Below, piece after piece: positions 25,171 to 32,822 of a stretch of DNA of 60,627 nucleotides. The first letter of the stretch is position 1; each line of letters begins with the position of its first letter. The position numbers and the translations under genes are program-made. The DNA is from Armatimonadaceae bacterium (GTDB lineage Bacteria; Armatimonadota; Armatimonadia; Armatimonadales; Armatimonadaceae): assembly GCA_030447685.1 (NCBI GenBank), contig JAUJOK010000023.1, forward strand, positions 14,729 through 75,355, given 5' to 3'. The notes below the pieces were generated by a model. The model did not search any database, had not been told where the DNA came from, and saw nothing but the letters and a program-made list of their open reading frames with translations.

Positions 25171-25248
25171 ATATTTCGTAAATCGTTGAAATGATTCTAC
25201 GGAACTGCGTTCTGTCTGTCAAGGGATATTTCGAAAAAGCACGAAATG
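25171..25248 (-). promoter_or_regulatory. ars operon promoter with two ArsR-type operators
   Basis: Promoter on the minus strand: TTGACA (25222-25217), 17 bases, TAGAAT (25199-25194). Two copies of a dyad with half-sites ATATTTCG and (T/C)GAAATG separated by 8 bases lie at 25171-25193, over the -10/start region, and at 25226-25248, just upstream of -35. They are 55 bp apart, close to five turns. The fit to ArsR is inferred from position. Confidence 0.7.
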
Positions 25249-25265
25249 TTTTTAGCGGGGCAGCG

Positions 25266-25962
25266 TCACTCGATCTCTCCCTGCGTCTGTATCTCCGGCA
25301 TCTCCGAGGCGGATACGCCGTTCACAAAGGTTCGGGAGACCATCGGGTGGCTGTCGTCGGTGGGGCCGAAGTCGCTGTCCGGGCGCCAGGCGATCACGTC
25401 CAGGCTCTCTGCTTCGGTAAAGAACGAATGGAGGCAGCCGGTAGGAATGCGCCAGCCCATGCCGGGGCGCAGGGGGAAAAGGGGGTGCGGCACTCGCCCT
25501 GCCCGCGCAGAATAACTCCGATACGCTCGCTGGGGTGGGTGTGCGCGCTCTGGGCGGTGCGCGGGGGGATATGCAGATGGTTCAGGCACGGCTCGCCCCG
25601 GCGCGGCGGGCAGACCAGCAGCGTATCCGAGCAGCCGTCGATATGCAGACGTCCGCGCGCCTCCAGCGGCCCGCCGACCTGCCGCAGCCCCGGTAACCCA
25701 GGCGGGAGATAACCAGTCCCTTTCCTCCCGGCGCGCTCAAACGGCACCGGTCCACGGCGACGAAGAACATCCCCGCGCGCAGCCGGAACCTGTCCTGACG
25801 GTCGTGCAGAATCGCGCCGCCTTCCGTCACCATGCCGAAATGCGTCGCATCGTCCACCAGTTCCAGGTCGCTGTCGTTCCAGCCGAAGACCTGCGCCGGG
25901 TAAATATCTTCGCTCAGGTCGGCGAGCAGGCCATTTTCGATAGGTAAGGGCCTAAAGGTCAT
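25266..25962 (-). pseudogene. cupin-fold protein gene broken by two single-base deletions
   Basis: The product continues across three frames: MTFRPLPIENGLLADLSED to about 25.69 kb, then VGGPLEARGRLHIDGCSD with HLHIPP and AHTHPSERIGVILRGQGE to about 25.49 kb, then GMGWRIPTGCLHSFF to the stop at 25266. The middle and last parts carry the cupin metal-site pattern (HxH...E, then H), so this was a two-part cupin of about 230 residues. Both frame changes fit one missing base, the second inside a C5T4C5 run. Either sequencing error or recent decay. It lies upstream of arsR but is separated from it by the ars promoter. Confidence 0.6.
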
Positions 25963-26000
25963 ATGATCTTTTTCGACCCATCTTCACCCTGTCCCTCCTG

Positions 26001-26009
26001 TGGTATAAT
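26001..26009 (+). promoter_or_regulatory. extended -10 promoter upstream of the nucleotidyltransferase gene
   Basis: TGGTATAAT matches the extended -10 form TGnTATAAT exactly. No good -35 is seen. The start point would be near 26016. Confidence 0.5.
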
Positions 26010-26015
26010 CGTCGC

Positions 26016-26291
26016 GTTCATCCGTGATCGCGTTGCTCGGATAAGAAGCGACGATCTAACGCGGCAAGCTTTCTTTGTCGTATCGGCCCCGCTCACGAGA
26101 TGGGCGAAACGTCCGGTTTTGCCTTTCCTATCCGGTGGGAAAGGTGATGGCGTTCGCGTCTCGTCGGTCAACGGGGTTTTTGTGTTCGCGGGTCTTTAGC
26201 CCCGTTGCCGTCCTCCCCCCGATTGTGCCGCGCGCTTGCCCGTCCCTGACGTTTGCGCATCCGGAAGGCTGTACGTACGAAAGGGGAGAGT
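26016..26291 (+). other. long non-coding leader, structured, function unknown
   Basis: About 275 bases lie between the predicted start point and the ATG at 26292, with no ORF of its own. It holds the inverted repeat CAACGGGG (26169-26176) / CCCCGTTG (26200-26207) and a GGGCGAAACGTCC element around 26103-26115. I do not match it to a riboswitch class I know. A Shine-Dalgarno AAGGGGAGAG ends the leader. Confidence 0.35.
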
Positions 26292-27125
26292 ATGTTATTT
26301 GATTCGACGGAGTTTGCTTTGGCTCATGCCGCCGCGCGGGATGCGCTTCTGGAGCGGATCGTGGCGGCGCTGCGCGCGGACGAGCGGTTTGTGGCGGCCT
26401 GGCTTCGGGGCGGCTTCAGCGGCGCGGCGACGACGACGCGCTCAGCGACCTGGACCTGGACGTGGTTCTGCGCGATGCCGATGCGTCGCGCCCTGTGCGC
26501 TCGCCCCTGGCAGACGGGCGGCGCGCACCACATGAGCGGCAGGAACTATTTAGCCGCTTCGGCACGCCCGCTATCCTGATCGATATGCGCCTGAACGCTC
26601 CCGAGGGCGGCAGCTTCACCACAGTTGTGTACGAGTCGGCGCTGCATACGGACTGGACGCTCATCCCCCAGGCGAACGCGTGGCGTCCCCGGCACCGCCA
26701 TTCGCGCCTGCTCTTCGACAAAGCGGCTATCCCTGTCGATGGGCGGCTCGCGCGCCGGAGACGCGGGAACAGCGGCGGGAGGCGGCCTCGCAGGATACGG
26801 CGGCCTTCTGGATGGCTGCCGAGGTAGCCGCAAAGTATCGGCTTCGCGGATGGGGCTGGGATTTTCATGCGATGCTTAATTCCCTGCACACAGCCTGCTG
26901 GCCCTGGTTCGGCGGCGCGTTGAAGGCACAGAAGAGCAGTGGCGACGCCACTCGCCGGTGGCGATTGCCGCGACGCCCGAAGCGCAGGCCGCCGCCCTTT
27001 GCGCCGAGTGATCACAGGCACTGGAAACTACTGAGGATGAGGTGACAAAGGCGCGAGTACGGGAACTTGTGACGGAGTATGAGAAACAGGTTTCGCACTT
27101 GGCAGGATTAAACACCGGCGGGTAA
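26292..27125 (+). pseudogene. nucleotidyltransferase-fold protein, disrupted
   Basis: Starts MLFDSTEFALAHAAARDALL and DERFVAAWLRGGFSG, then continues in the next frame as GDDDALSDLDLDVVLRDA, giving the G-S/F...D-x-D motif of the polymerase-beta nucleotidyltransferase superfamily (as in aminoglycoside adenylyltransferases). Further frame changes lie near 26.75 kb (to FWMAAEVAAKYRLRGWGWDF) and 26.89 kb (to EQWRRHSPVAIAATPE). Each fits one missing base. An in-frame TGA at 27009-27011 then precedes a last piece, VRELVTEYEKQVSHLAGL. If intact it would be about 277 residues. The substrate is unknown. Confidence 0.55.
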
Positions 27126-27142
27126 AAGCCCGCGTCGGTAGG

Positions 27143-27480
27143 TTACTCATTCACGCGGAGCCAGAGTTCGAGGGTGAGCAGGTGCCACAGTTTGACGCCG
27201 TGGCGCGGCCAGAGATTGCCCCGGTAGTCCAGCCATTCGCGCACCACGTTCTGGTTGATATAGGGGCGGATGCGGGCGCGGCGGCTCAGAAGATGGGCGC
27301 GGGCATAGCGTTTCAGGTCGCGCTGGAACCAGCCCTGTACGGGGACGTCTTGGGCCGGTTCAAAATAGCTTCCGGCAGCAGGTCGGCGACGGCGCGCTTG
27401 AGCACCATCTTTTCCCTCTTCCGGGGGAATCTGGCTGGTGCGAAGCATGACGAAAGCCTGCCACCTTCCCCGATAGTATA
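27143..27480 (-). pseudogene. asparagine synthase C-terminal remnant
   Basis: About 100 residues matching the C-terminal end of glutamine-dependent asparagine synthases: VLKRAVADLLPEAILNRPK, a single-base frame change near 27.36 kb, then DVPVQGWFQRDL and GVKLWHLLTLELWLRVNE to the stop at 27143. The preceding 500 residues of the family are absent because accA begins the minus-strand coding 300 bases upstream. A relic. The family call rests on the last 80 residues. Confidence 0.5.
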
Positions 27481-27711
27481 CCTGCGCCGGAGGATGAACT
27501 GCCGCCGGACGGCAATACGCTGCCTTCTACACAGATGGTGGTGGCTGCCGTGTCCGGCTTTGCGCCTATCGCCGAGGATGCCGTGGCGCCCGGCTCCGAA
27601 GCGGCTCTCCGGATGTTGAGCAGGTGAAAGTTCTGGTGTGGCAGGCGGCGTAATTGGGGCGAGAGTGCATCCGCTGGTGCATCGGATACCAGCGTCGCCC
27701 ACACCCGACGA

Positions 27712-27780
27712 AGCGGCGGCGGCGGCAGCAGCGGCGATTGTGGACAGTGATGCGCCGCCGCCGCCGCCGCCGCCGCTGCC
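27712..27780. repeat. GCG/GCC trinucleotide-rich stretch in a gene-poor 300-base region
   Basis: Runs of GGC (27712-27735) and of GCC (27752-27780) with a short spacer. The surrounding 27480-27785 interval has no gene I can support; its ORFs are low-complexity Gly/Ala or Pro tracts. It borders the accA stop. Confidence 0.5.
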
Positions 27781-27785
27781 CGACA

Positions 27786-28805
27786 CTACGGCGAAACGAC
27801 GGCTGGGTTTTCGGCAGGTGGTGTGGCGCTGTCTTCCGGCGCTTCGGGATCAATGAACCGGCCCAGCGAGCGGAACTTTTCATAGCGGCTGGACAGCAGG
27901 CGTGTTTTGGAAAGGCGGCCCACCTCCTTGAGATGGCGCACAACCGCCTCCTTGATCACCTCGCCCGTCGCCTCCGGCGCCCGGTGCGCGCCGCCGAGCG
28001 GTTCGGGAAGCACCTCATCAATAATGCCCAGCGCGCGGGCGTCGCGGGCCGTAATCTGCATCGCCTGCGCGGCCTCGGCCTTGCGGGCCGGGTCGCGCCA
28101 CAGGATGGACGCGCAGCCTTCCGGGGCGATGACCGAATAGACCGCGTGCTGAAGCATCAGGACCCGGTCGGCGACGGCGATACCGAGCGCGCCGCCGCTG
28201 CCCCCCTCGCCGATAATGATCGAGACAATCGGTGTCCGCAGAACGCTCATCTCACGCAGGTTGCGGGCAATGGCCTCGGAAATGCCGCGCTCCTCGGACG
28301 GCACGTTGGCGTCCGCGCCCGGCGTATCCACGAAGGTAATCACCGGGCGATTGAACCGCTCCGCCAGCTTCATCAGGCGCAGCGCCTTGCGGTAGCCTTC
28401 CGGGCGCGCGTAGCCGTAGTTGCGCTGCGCCCGCTCCTTCAAATCACGCCCCTTTTGCTGTCCTATTACCACCACCGGCTTACCGTCCAGCGACGCCAGC
28501 CCGCCGATCATCGCGCCGTCATCATCGAACAGCCGGTCGCCGTGCAGGGGCAGGAAATCATCGAACAGCAGCGGCAGGTAATCGAGCGTGTATGGGCGTT
28601 TCTCATGGCGTGCCAGCAGCACGTTATCCCACGGCGTCAGCGCGTCGAAGAATTCCCGCAGAAGCGCGTCGCGGTTCTTCTCCAGGTCCTCAATCTCGAC
28701 ACCGACATCGCGATTTTCTCGTCCGGCGATCTCGCGCGTCTTGCGAATGTTGCCTTCCAGCTCATCGATGAGCTTTTCAAATTCCAGGACGGTAATAGAC
28801 GGCAT
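27786..28805 (-). CDS. accA: acetyl-CoA carboxylase carboxyltransferase subunit alpha
   Basis: 339 residues. Begins MPSITVLEFEKLIDELEGNI, then the carboxyltransferase crotonase fold with GDRLFDDDGAMIGGLASLDG, FVDTPGADANVPSEERG, GEGGSGGALGIAVADRVLM and SVIAPEGCASILWRD, all AccA hallmarks. With AccD it transfers CO2 from biotin to acetyl-CoA to make malonyl-CoA for fatty acid synthesis. ATG overlaps the accD stop by one base (TGATG), giving equal synthesis of both subunits. The last 35 residues are a variable tail. Confidence 0.95.
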   Translation of the reverse strand: MPSITVLEFEKLIDELEGNIRKTREIAGRENRDVGVEIEDLEKNRDALLREFFDALTPWDNVLLARHEKRPYTLDYLPLLFDDFLPLHGDRLFDDDGAMIGGLASLDGKPVVVIGQQKGRDLKERAQRNYGYARPEGYRKALRLMKLAERFNRPVITFVDTPGADANVPSEERGISEAIARNLREMSVLRTPIVSIIIGEGGSGGALGIAVADRVLMLQHAVYSVIAPEGCASILWRDPARKAEAAQAMQITARDARALGIIDEVLPEPLGGAHRAPEATGEVIKEAVVRHLKEVGRLSKTRLLSSRYEKFRSLGRFIDPEAPEDSATPPAENPAVVSP

Positions 28806-29761
28806 CAGTGCGGACCCTTTCCGTTGCGCCCGACGCTTTTGGCCGGTTCGCCCATTTCGCCGTTTCCGTTCGCTGCTGCTGCTGCTTGCGCGAGGGGCGA
28901 TGACTGCTGGGGAGCGCCGAAAAAGGCCAGAACGCGCACAAGCGTCGTTTGCAGCTCTTTGCGAGGAACGATGCGGTCAACCATGCCGTGCTCCATCTGG
29001 AACTCCGAAGTCTGGTAGTTAGCGGGTGGCTTGTGGGTCTGGGCCTGCTGGGCTACGCGCGTCCCGGCGAACGCCACATATGCCTCCGGCTCCGCCAGAA
29101 TAATATCCCCCAGGGAGGCGAACGAAGCGAGCGCGCCGCCGGTGGTCGGATCGGTCAGCACGGAGACATAGGGGACACCCGCCTCGGCAAGCTGCGCCAC
29201 AGCGGCGCTGGTCTTGGCCATCTGCATCAGTCCGAGCAGTCCCTCCTGCATCCGCGCGCCGCCGGAGGCGCAGAAAACGACGAAGGGAATTTTCTGGTCG
29301 AGCGCGTATTCCGCCGCCCGCGCGAACTTTTCGCCGAAGACCGACCCCATCGAGCCGCCCATAAAGCGAAAGTCAGCGACGCCCAGAACGCAGGCATAGC
29401 CGCCGATACCCGCCGTGCCCGTCACCAGCGCGTCCGGACGGCCCGACACGGACACGCCTTTTGCCGCCTTGGCCGCGTAGTCCGGGAAGCCGAGCGGGTC
29501 TGCCGAGGAAAGTCCCGCGTCCATCTCCTGAAACGAGCCGGGGTCGGCGACATGGGCGATGCGCTCGTCGGCGGAAAGCTTATGGTGGTGATCGCAGCGG
29601 GGGCAGACTTTCAGGTCGCGCTCGAAGTCCTTGGCGAGCAGAATGCGCCCGCACTTCTCGCACTTCGTAAAGACGCCCGCAGGAACATCCGGGACACCCG
29701 TTGATTGTGAATCGTTCGCCACGCCCGGCGGCGCGTGACGGCGGCGGAACCAGTCCGGCAT
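28805..29761 (-). CDS. accD: acetyl-CoA carboxylase carboxyltransferase subunit beta
   Basis: 318 residues from ATG 29761 (GAGGAC upstream; the family starts near MPDWFRRR). The N-terminal zinc ribbon is CEKCGRIL with VCPRCDHH, followed by the carboxyltransferase domain (GSVFGEKFARA, FCASGGARMQEG, SVLTDPTTGGALASFASLGD). Ends with a short Ala/Gly tail. It is the first gene of accD-accA, divergent from pheA across about 110 bases. Confidence 0.95.
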   Translation of the reverse strand: MPDWFRRRHAPPGVANDSQSTGVPDVPAGVFTKCEKCGRILLAKDFERDLKVCPRCDHHHKLSADERIAHVADPGSFQEMDAGLSSADPLGFPDYAAKAAKGVSVSGRPDALVTGTAGIGGYACVLGVADFRFMGGSMGSVFGEKFARAAEYALDQKIPFVVFCASGGARMQEGLLGLMQMAKTSAAVAQLAEAGVPYVSVLTDPTTGGALASFASLGDIILAEPEAYVAFAGTRVAQQAQTHKPPANYQTSEFQMEHGMVDRIVPRKELQTTLVRVLAFFGAPQQSSPLAQAAAAANGNGEMGEPAKSVGRNGKGPH

Positions 29762-29793
29762 CAAAAAGTCCTCAAAAGTTGAAATCAGGCTCG

Positions 29794-29802
29794 TGGTATA
29801 CT
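29794..29802 (+). promoter_or_regulatory. extended -10 promoter of pheA
   Basis: TGGTATACT matches TGnTATAAT with one change. It lies in the accD/pheA divergent region, about 70 bases before the pheA ATG. No spaced -35 box. Confidence 0.5.
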
Positions 29803-29872
29803 GGTGGCAATCGTCCCCGGCTCCCCGGAACCGGCGCGAAAACCCCACTTTCAAACTGCCGAAGGGCCTTTT

Positions 29873-30937
29873 ATGTCCATCCAGGAGCTTCGCCGCGAAA
29901 TCGACGATATCGATTCCCAGATGCTGGCGCTTTTATCACGCCGCGCCGCGCTGGCCCAGGAGATCGGGCACTCCAAATCGCGCACGGCCACGCAATTTTT
30001 TACCCCGGAGCGCGAGCGTCAAATCTTCGAGCGACTTCGGGAAAAAAACCCTGGCCCGCTGCCTCATGAGTCGGTGCAGGCCATCTTCCGCGAAATCATC
30101 TCGGCGTCGCGCGCTTTGGAACAGCCGCTCAAGATCGCCTATCTCGGCCCGGCAGGAACCTTTTCCCATCGCGCCGCGCTGAGCAAGTTCGGCACATCTT
30201 CGGAACTGGGGCCGGTTGATACTATACCCGATGTTTTCGCCGAAGTCGAGCGCAAAGGCGCGCACTACGGCATCGTTCCCGTCGAGAACTCCACCGAAGG
30301 CGTCGTTCCCTATACGCTGGATATGTTCGCCCAGACCAGCCTGAAAGTCTGCGCGGAGGTCTTCGTTCCGGTCTACCACCACCTGGCGACGCGGGCGGAG
30401 ACGCTGCGGGACGTGAAGCGTCTTTATGCCCATCCCCAATCGCTCGCCCAGAGCCGCGCGTGGCTGCGGGAAAATCTGCCCAAAGTAGAGGTGGTGGAGG
30501 TGACTTCCAACTCCAAATCGGCCCAGATGGCGGCGGTGGACTCCGAGAGCGCGGCCATCTGCACCGACATCGCCGCCGAGATATATAACGTACCCCTGGT
30601 CGCCGAGCATATCGAGGACTCGCCGCACAATCGCACCCGCTTCCTGGTGATCGGTGAAAACGAACCACAGCCCTCCGGCAAGGACAAGACCTCTATCTTC
30701 TTTTCCGTGCGCCACAAAGCCGGTGCCCTCCTTCGGGCGATGGGCGCATTCGACGCCTACGACATCAACCTGACCATGATCGAATCGCGCCCCACCAAGC
30801 AGATGCCCTGGGAATACGTCTTTTTTATAGACTTCCAGGGCCACATCAAGGAAGAACCCGTCGCCCACGCCCTGAACCTTCTGCGTGAGCAAAGCCTTTT
30901 CGTCACCGTCCTCGGCTCCTACCCCGAAGCGGAATGA
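29873..30937 (+). CDS. pheA: bifunctional chorismate mutase/prephenate dehydratase
   Basis: 354 residues from ATG 29873 (SIQELRREIDDIDSQMLALL is the usual start). Residues 1-85 are an AroQ chorismate mutase helical domain. Prephenate dehydratase follows (IAYLGPAGTFSHRAA, PVENSTEGVV) with the catalytic Thr-Arg-Phe in HNRTRFLVIG. The C-terminal ACT domain has the ESRP phenylalanine-binding motif (MIESRPTKQMPWEY), so feedback inhibition is expected. It makes phenylpyruvate for phenylalanine synthesis. Monocistronic by position. Confidence 0.95.
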   Translation: MSIQELRREIDDIDSQMLALLSRRAALAQEIGHSKSRTATQFFTPERERQIFERLREKNPGPLPHESVQAIFREIISASRALEQPLKIAYLGPAGTFSHRAALSKFGTSSELGPVDTIPDVFAEVERKGAHYGIVPVENSTEGVVPYTLDMFAQTSLKVCAEVFVPVYHHLATRAETLRDVKRLYAHPQSLAQSRAWLRENLPKVEVVEVTSNSKSAQMAAVDSESAAICTDIAAEIYNVPLVAEHIEDSPHNRTRFLVIGENEPQPSGKDKTSIFFSVRHKAGALLRAMGAFDAYDINLTMIESRPTKQMPWEYVFFIDFQGHIKEEPVAHALNLLREQSLFVTVLGSYPEAE

Positions 30938-31040
30938 CCTTATCTGTCCCCGATTAAAGATAAAAGAACCTGAAGGAGACAACATGGACTTCATTGACTA
31001 ACTGCAAGCTTTAGCCACGAAAATTCCGAGACTCTGCGAC

Positions 31041-32123
31041 GTGCTCCAGACCGAAGAGGCAACCAAGAACGCGCTCATTATGCCCTTCATCGGTATTCTG
31101 GGCTATGACATCTTTGATCCGACCGAAGTCATCCCAGAGTTCGTTGCGGATGTCGGTATCAAAAAGGGCGAGAAGGTAGATTATGCCATACAGAAAGACG
31201 GCAAGATCATCATGCTCTTCGAGTGCAAGCACTGCGGGGGCGACCTCAGTATCAACCATGCCTCGCAGTTGTTTCGCTACTTCTCCGTTACTGATGCGCG
31301 TATTGCGGTACTGACGAACGGCGTCGTTTATCGCTTTTTCACAGACCTCGAAGCCCCTAATAAGATGGACGAGAAGCCATTCCTCGAAGTCAATATGCTG
31401 GAACTTAACGAGGCGCTGGTCGCGGAACTTAAGAAACTCAGCAAGCCCGCGTTCAAAATTGATGATTTGATGACGACAGCGGGCGAACTCAAATACACGC
31501 GCGAAGTCAAGCGTCTGCGTCTGCTGACTGAGCAGATGGAAAATCCTTCCGACGAGTTTGTGAAATTCTTCGCTTCAAAGGTGTTCAACGGTCTGCTGAC
31601 ACCAAGTCGCCGCGAATATTTTTCTGGCATCACCAAGCGCAGCTTCAACCAGGTGATCAATGAGCGGATTAACGAACGCCTTAAATCCGCGATGTCAGGA
31701 GCAACCGCTGTTGAAGCCGCGCCTACACCGTCCACTTCTGCCGCGCCGGAACCAGCCCCAACTGAGACCGATGCAGCAAAGCGGGAAAGCCTGGTTCAGA
31801 CTACTTCTGAAGAACTTGAAGGATTCTACATTGTAAAGTCTCTGCTGCGTGACATGGTTGACCCGAATCGCATCACCCATCGAGACACCCAGAGTTATAT
31901 GGGCATCCTGCTTGACGACAACAATCGGAAGCCTCTCGTTCGGCTGCACTTCAACCGCACTCAGAGGTATCTTGGCATCTTTAATGAGAGCCGCAACGAA
32001 AAGCGGGTACCCATTCAAAACCTTAACGACATCTATCAACATGCTGACGAACTACGCCGCGTCTTTGCATTCTATGAACGTGAAAATGACATAGGGGATG
32101 ACGCGGGGCGTACAACTGAGTGA
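31041..32123 (+). CDS. restriction-type (HsdR_N, PD-(D/E)xK) protein with a stop codon at codon 6 of the full reading
   Basis: The native start is almost certainly ATG 30984, which has AAGGAG before it and reads Met-Asp-Phe-Ile-Asp, but codon 6 (30999-31001) is TAA. The frame is then open to 32123, and a GTG at 31041 could restart it (360 residues). The N-terminal nuclease fold is complete: PEFVADVG, KVDYAI (catalytic Asp) and IMLFECKHCG (Glu-x-Lys), as in type I restriction enzyme HsdR_N-like proteins. A helical middle, an Ala/Pro linker at about 235 and a C-terminal domain follow. CAA to TAA is one base change. No methylase or specificity gene is nearby. Restart loses about 19 residues outside the core motif, so activity is uncertain. 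Confidence 0.7.
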   Translation: MLQTEEATKNALIMPFIGILGYDIFDPTEVIPEFVADVGIKKGEKVDYAIQKDGKIIMLFECKHCGGDLSINHASQLFRYFSVTDARIAVLTNGVVYRFFTDLEAPNKMDEKPFLEVNMLELNEALVAELKKLSKPAFKIDDLMTTAGELKYTREVKRLRLLTEQMENPSDEFVKFFASKVFNGLLTPSRREYFSGITKRSFNQVINERINERLKSAMSGATAVEAAPTPSTSAAPEPAPTETDAAKRESLVQTTSEELEGFYIVKSLLRDMVDPNRITHRDTQSYMGILLDDNNRKPLVRLHFNRTQRYLGIFNESRNEKRVPIQNLNDIYQHADELRRVFAFYERENDIGDDAGRTTE

Positions 32124-32151
32124 GTGACGAACGGGTAGCCCGTGAAAAAAT

Positions 32152-32646
32152 CTACCGCTTGCCTTCTTCGCCGTCCGGTCCCAGCAGGTCCTGATACGCG
32201 CCAGGCGTCGAGTCGGCAATCGGGATTGCGCCGACTGTCTTCACATAAAAGTCCACCGGTCCCGCCGCGCCGATAATGCCGTAGGCGTAGCCCATCTCGC
32301 GCAGTCCGTGCAGCGAAAGGACAAGCAGCGCCGCGCCGATTCCCTTGCTGCGAAACGCCGGGTCCACGCCGGTCGGCCCGAAAAAGCCCCGGTGGAACGA
32401 TTCGACGCAGCCGAAACCGACGATCTTCTTCTCGGAAATCGCAAGCCAGCAGGTAATCGGCAGGCGCGCAAATGTCGCCTCGGCTTCGTCGGCCCAGCTT
32501 TCGGTGAAATGGCGGGCGATGAAGCGGCGTGTGCGCGACAATTCGAACGGGTACGCACGGCGCACGATAATGTTTTCCGCCCGCAGCGCCTCGATGCGCG
32601 GCGCGGCGGGGGGCAGTCTATATAAGGGAACCAGCAGGTCGGGCAC
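32152..32646 (-). CDS. GNAT-family N-acetyltransferase
   Basis: 164 residues from GTG 32646, chosen because GGAGGAGG lies 4 bases upstream; the longer reading from 32919 would cross a GC hairpin repeat. The acetyl-CoA motif A is GVDPAFRSKGIGAALLVLSL, preceded by the KKIVGFGCVES strand and followed by GYAYGIIGAAGPVDFY. Substrate unknown. Converges on the restriction-like gene and is divergent from ftsK. Confidence 0.8.
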   Translation of the reverse strand: MPDLLVPLYRLPPAAPRIEALRAENIIVRRAYPFELSRTRRFIARHFTESWADEAEATFARLPITCWLAISEKKIVGFGCVESFHRGFFGPTGVDPAFRSKGIGAALLVLSLHGLREMGYAYGIIGAAGPVDFYVKTVGAIPIADSTPGAYQDLLGPDGEEGKR

Positions 32647-32715
32647 GGAACCTCCTCCAGGCAGGGGATAGGAGAGTATTCGGCTTTGGGGCCTTCGCGC
32701 CCTGCTGCTTTGGAC

Positions 32716-32754
32716 CTCCCCCCCCTTCCCCTTTAGGAGAGGGGGAAGGGGGGA
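32716..32754. repeat. GC hairpin repeat, copy B (inverted relative to copy A)
   Basis: CTCCCCCC...CTTCCCC and GGGGGAAGGGGGGAG flank the core CTTTAGGAGA, the reverse complement of the core at 3539-3582. It lies in the GNAT/ftsK divergent region. Confidence 0.5.
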
Positions 32755-32766
32755 GATGTCCACTGG

Positions 32767-32796
32767 TTGACCAAACGCCTGTTTCCACGCTATACT
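32767..32796 (+). promoter_or_regulatory. promoter of ftsK
   Basis: TTGACC (32767-32772), 18 bases, TATACT (32791-32796), giving a start near 32803 and a leader of about 20 bases to ATG 32823. Confidence 0.6.
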
Positions 32797-32822
32797 ACGC
32801 CGAGGAAACACAGGCAATAGCG

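Noticed and set aside
26145..26210. Fluoride riboswitch idea from the GGTGATGGCGTTCGCG string
   Set aside because: The P1 arms of the class do not pair here; resemblance is limited to GATG.
27712..27780. Trinucleotide runs considered as CRISPR or coding repeat
   Set aside because: No spacers or unit structure beyond GGC/GCC; low-complexity DNA.
27654..29018. 454-codon plus-strand open frame
   Set aside because: Antisense to accA and accD; the start is in GC trinucleotide repeats.
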